Source: Acanthaster planci (lineage: Eukaryota > Echinodermata > Asteroidea > Valvatida > Acanthasteridae). Taken from it: a stretch of DNA of 31,648 bases. A program made the position numbers and the translations under genes. Below, piece by piece: positions 23,901 through 29,900 of the stretch. The stretch's first letter is position 1, and each line of letters starts with the position of its first letter. The stretch lies in NCBI RefSeq assembly GCF_001949145.1, contig NW_019091673.1, positions 15,044-46,691 of the forward strand, written 5' to 3'. The notes beneath the pieces were generated by a model. That model was not told the origin of the DNA and ran no database searches. It saw nothing but the letters and a program-made list of their open reading frames with translations.

Positions 23901-26900
23901 TGTGGATGTGTTATAGATATGTCCGTAGGTCATCTTGCATGGCTCTGTGCATTGCCACAAATGATGATGAGTTTCAGAACGGGACCCTTGGTTACAACAG
24001 TGTCATTATTATCTCTCCATTCTTTCTGTTCTTTCCTGACCCTAGTTCTGGATGACTGCTCTCGCTGTCACACTCCCAGTACCAGCTGGAGTGTTCATAC
24101 CTGTTTTCACATTAGGAGCGGCTTTTGGCAGACTGGTGGGTGAATGTATGGCAGCATGGTTCCCCCAAGGTATACATACATCGGATGCTGTCGTCAACAA
24201 AGTCATACCAGGCGGATATGCTGTAGTGGGTAAGAGTCTGGTGTGTAACGAGAATTTCTGGGTGCGAAAATGATTGGTTTCACGATGCTACAGACAATAT
24301 GTCTACATTCTCACAATGAGTGAGTAGCAACGCAGTAACACAGAAAAAGGCCTTGTGGTAGTAATCTGTCTTGTGGTAGTACTGCATAGAAAATATCTTT
24401 TGTGAGGAAGTGAAGATCTGAAGAGAACTGGTGGACCCAAAGATTTGTGGGCGGCATACATACCTACCATCTTTCACTTTAATCGGAACTAAGTTTTCAA
24501 CTTGGGGTATTTCAGGAATCCATTTTGATTGTAGGCTTGAGCAGTCTAGAATTCTCAGAGCCGGTTCCAACTTAGAATCTCGATGCCAAGTTAAAATCGG
24601 TTCCCAAATATATAAAGAAAAACAGAAGGTTTAATCACCTGCTGCCGCGTGCTGTTAAAAATGCAATGCACACATATGGGCGATTTTGAAGATTTTCAGT
24701 TTTCAAACTCTTCAAAAATTCATCATTTCATTTAATGGACATTTACACCCACACAAATGACTATTTGGTGGCTACTCTAAGCTGACAGGCAACCTCCATT
24801 GACGTCCGAGTATTTCAGCCAGGCCTGCCTTGTAAAGAGAGCCCAGAATTGTGAGGTGTTGTGTAATTTCCTTTTTTCCCAGTGAATGCGAGTGACATCT
24901 TTTCAAACGCGGCTGGATTAATGTGCAGTGGTGCTGTGTCTCTCATCAATGGTGCCCTGGAACACTTTTGTGCCCGGTGCTAATTCGTGGGCGCACTATG
25001 CCCAAAACAGTGGTATACTGTTTCAAAACAGTGACGGATTGTCTTCGAAAAATGCAAGCTGAAAAATGATGGCAGTTCCCAGCAGCAGGTCTTTTGTTCC
25101 GAGTACGGTCTTTTATTACACTGACCAGCTCTTTTGTCCGATTTCGGGCAGCCCGGGTCTGCGTATAAACCCAAGGTGCCCGAAACAGGGCACTTGGTCT
25201 TTCTTCCACTGATTTAGGGTGCACTTCAGCTTGGGGCAGATTCCGATTTTTCTTTGGCACCGCGATTCCACTCATAACCGGGAGTGCTGCGCAAGCCTAT
25301 TTGATTGTCCAAGAGACTACTAATACTCAGGAGCTTTAGAAGCACTAGCACCTGAACCCCCACTAGGGTGTAGCCCCTGAAACCCACCCATCTGAACCCC
25401 CACTAGGGTGTTGCCCCTGAAACCCACCCACCTGAACCCCAACCAGGGTGTTGCCCCTGAAACCCACCGAGTAGGGAACTTGCCTGGACTTTGTGTTCTG
25501 TTTTCTGTCTGACCAATGTTTGTGGGTATGAGTGTAGTCATCCTGGTATCAGGAGTCATTTTCTAGACGACAGGCAGGGCACATTGCCTGAAACATGAGC
25601 CCTCCTTTTAACCTGTTTGAAGACAATTCTGTATGAAAGCAGGAAAATGGAAATCTGACAAGATTCCCCGAGAAATGTGGTACTGTGTTGTGAAATGTCT
25701 GAGGTTGAAAACTTAACCCAAACTTCAGAGGTTTATGGATGTAAGTAGACTCCACGGGGTACATCAAAATCATTGCTGCTGACTGTTTTGTATCCAAACT
25801 GTTGAAGATTGAAATGTGTCAGCATTCTCTTCCTCTGACTACTAGGTGCAGCAGCATTGTCAGGCAGTGTCACCCACACTATATCAACCTCTGTCATAGT
25901 CTTTGAGTTGACAGGCCAAATCACCCATATTCTACCCGTCATGGTAAGTACATGTACATCCTTTAAGAGTCACCTCAAAATTTCTTCAAGATAAATTGCT
26001 GACAAGTTGCAGAAATAGTTGCATGTATACAGTGTATACATCTTTGGCAAACTCTCCCCAGTGACTTTGGTTATACATGTCCCCCCCAACTGTGGTTTGG
26101 GCCAGACTAGCCACTCGTTGATAATGGGCCACTCAAGGACACATTGTACATGTATGTGGGTCTTTATTTTAATATGGGGGCCAATGTGTATTTTAGGGAC
26201 ATCACAATTATCATGACCATTTAAAACAAGACCAGTTTCACTTTCCCTTTTAATTTTCATATGTATTTGTCGGTTAATATGTGCTGATTACATTCAATTC
26301 ATTTACATTAAAAAATGTTGATTTACACAAGAATTGCAAGGGAAAACCTCGTCGTTTCTCACTGTTTTTAGTGTTTAGTGTGACATTTTTGATGACCTGT
26401 TTATAATCTGAATCCGTCATAATCTAATATAACAACGTAACATTTCGTTCCTCCAGTTGTTACAAAGTGAAAATCATTTTTGGCTGATAAAAACAAACAA
26501 AAAGCTGTTGCAAATTATTTCGAAAAAAAATGTGAACCGGCATCTAAGTACACGTATCTCTGCAACTCTGAATTCTTTGAAATTTTCTTCATTATCCAGT
26601 AAAGACAGAAGTTATGTTTTTAACTTTCAAGTAGGCCAGTGGGTGCGTGACAAGTTTGACAGTCCAACCTTGTCAATAACAGCACTTTAAATACAAGATT
26701 CTCCTTTAACAAGAATTATTTTTTAAGCCCCAGTCCTTAATTTTTCTACATTTTCATTATAAAAGGTTTCGTTTTTTATTCACAAATGTTGAACCCACTG
26801 CAATATGTGCAATGTTTGGTGACAATTGTAATGCTTAATATGACATCAAAATTGCTTCACATTAATTCCCATTCATTGGAAATATGGACAGGTTTTATAG

Positions 26901-29900
26901 TATCTTTGTATCTCTAATTTATTTGAAATCATTATTCGTTGACTGCAGTCATGAAATGTTGTTGCCATTGTTACAACAAAATCTAATGCAGTCCCCAGTG
27001 TAAATTAATGTTTGTACTGTGACAGTTTTCCTCTTGTGTAACAGAGAAACCAGTACACAGGAAATGAGTCATAAAGCTCTTTAAACTAAAAACTTCCCAA
27101 CCCTTAATGTTTCCGGCAAAGGTGCACAAGCTAAAGGGCATACATACTTATGAGCTGTGCCATATATTTGCCATTTAAGCAACTCTGTGTTAAACCAGAA
27201 AAAACTTTTCAAAATAATTTTAAACATAGCCAAAAAGTGAATTTTGGGGGAAAATGTTTGCCCATTTTTATGCCGCCTCAAACCCTATCTAAAAAAAAAC
27301 AACTAGTGATGAGAATATATGGTATGTACACAAAGCAAATTGGCAACAATTGAAAAGAAACCTTTACTAAAATGACATGCATAGAACGGTCATACTTGGT
27401 TTCTCTGTTACACGTCAAATAATTTGCTGCACCACTGCACAAATTTGAGTCTGTACACGTCAAGTAGTTATTCAAAGCAAAAATCATTTCCATTTATTGC
27501 ATGTATCAATTACATATCAACAAGTTTTGAATTTGTTTAGACAATTCTGAAATTTAACTACCATGTCACACATTTGGCCCCTTATTTAAAATAAAGACCC
27601 ATGTCTACTGCGCTGTTAATAATATTGATATATAGCTGCATGTTAACACTGAGCAAGGAGCTGGGTTAAAATCCTTAACAAACAATTTCTGAAGTACATT
27701 TTATTGACTATAGTTTCTCTTGTTAATGAAAGTTTCAAGGTGTAAATGTTATTTGGAAGTCCCTTCTTAGTGTGTTTTTTCTTCTGCCTTAATAAAGAAA
27801 TAAAGAACAATAAGGCCACTTAGTTTTCATGATGTTGAAACACATGTATATTATGGGTAAGCACAAAAATATTTCTTTTTTCACACCTCTGACAACTCAG
27901 TTTTGCCTGAAAAACTCTTCAAAATACCTTTACATGCTAAATTAAGAAACCTAAAATTTCAATTTTATGTCTTCAATGTTTTATTGTGAAAATTCTGTTG
28001 TTTTGCCACTTCCATTTCTATGTTTGTTTTGGCAGCGTCTTTAAAGATGAAGATATTTTTTCTATCAAAGGTTGTTTGCTGAAAGGTGATTGAAGGCTAA
28101 TTATTGCCTTTTTATATTCTACAATGGGAAATTGACCACCTTTTCAGGTCTGGAAGCTATGAATATCTGTAGCCCAAACTTTGTATCACCATTCAAGTGG
28201 TTTTTCAGATCTGAGGTCATAGGGTTGGATTGGTATAGAATGATCCATGTCCTGCCATACATGTCTGCTAAGGCTGTCTTTATTTCTTGCCAGATGGCCG
28301 TGTTGATTGCCAATGCCATTGCCCAGTTACTGCAGCCGTCCTTTTATGACAGCATCATCCAAATCAAGAAGTTGCCTTACCTACCAGATATCAGCCATGC
28401 TGGTTCTAAGTAAGTCAGCCCTGTCACCATTGCAGTCAGTGTCTGTAGAAACACTCACATATCCTCTTTGAATGCTTTATCTTGATTGGCAATCTCTGGC
28501 TTCAAAGCAACTATTGCCTTTCCCCTTTTTCCCCCACCATTGGCACCATCTTGAGCTTGCTTTTTACACTTGGCACTTACATAAATATCCCTCACACAAA
28601 AATGGAACCAGTGGGTATATTTGTAATTATACAAATTATGTTACATTCAGACCACTGTGATCGTTCCAGAGGGAGTGTGCACCGACTGATATTCAATTCA
28701 AGAGTAACTTTTTCATTCCTAAATGTACATATTGTTTAACTACATGTAGTTGAAATTTGAAAACATTTCCTTGTGGAAGTGGATGGTACAAATGTAGGGC
28801 AGAAAGGACAACTGAAGATTCTGTGTACACAGCTTCTTGAAATTGTACAGTGAGATTCTTGTCCTTTGGTTACAAACTGTTACACATTATGTCTCATGAT
28901 CTTATTAGTGACAGTATTAAACAAGTGTGAGTGGAACACACAATAACGTAGCACGTCTGGGTCCCATATACCACGAGGGCATTCCGTGTTCCATGAATGT
29001 GAGCGTGAACTTGAAATGCAATAAAGATGTTATAGAGGCTTATGCACTCAAATGCGCCACCTTTGAATTTAAAGTCAATTTTGCAGTTGTGCGTTTTGCT
29101 TTTAGCATAAAAACAGCGCAGGGCATTGAGTTAAAAGAATGCATTACGTGGGGTTTGATATGAGCCATGCAATTCAGTTATATATCACAGGGTTTGTTGC
29201 CATGGATCGACCAATCAAAATTGAGAAGTCAACATATGTATTGTAGTTTAGTACGTACTGGTTCCCAACCTGCTTACATGTGTTTGTGTTTTTCTATGCA
29301 GGACCTATGAGATATTTGTTGAAGATATCATGGTGAGGTATGTCAAGTTCATATCCTGGCTCTCAACGTATGCAGACCTGAAGGAACTTTTGGATACTTC
29401 TCCCAAATTGCAGTCTTTCCCACTGGTTGATGCTCCTGGTGAGTTCATACAAGACTTCAGGAGGGACCATGACAGGAAAGGGACGAACATGAGTATTGCT
29501 AAGGATTTTCACTTCAAACCTTCAGAATTACCCATGATTTTCTGATCTGAGGATCAATAAAAATTCTTTTGTGGTTTAATGCGTGTGTCTTGTCAAATCA
29601 ATCAGACAAGATAAGTTGTAACTGTAAACATAAGTAAGATTTGAAGCTTTGCATGGTGGATGAAACACGAGAAATGGGTTTGTGGGTACACCATGGAATC
29701 AATCTCTTTTGGATGAGGTGTGGTTCTTAAAAGTTGATACTCACCGGTTCTTTTCAGAACCACACCTCGTCCAAAAGAGATTGATTCCATGGTGTACCCG
29801 CAAACCCATTTCTCAGCTGTAAACATACTGACACACACAGGATGGACATACATGTACAACAATTTCCTGTAGACTCGAGTTTCACATACAGTGTATTTGG

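Noticed and set aside
24946-25275. Minus-strand open frame of 109 codons in intron 12
   Set aside because: Basic, compositionally odd, overlaps another open frame, and no family is recognised. The locally higher GC makes long open frames likely by chance.
25320-25559. Minus-strand open frame with repeated [11 protein letters not shown]-like residues
   Set aside because: It is produced by the 40-base tandem repeat, which stays open in one frame; no start context, splice sites or homology support it.
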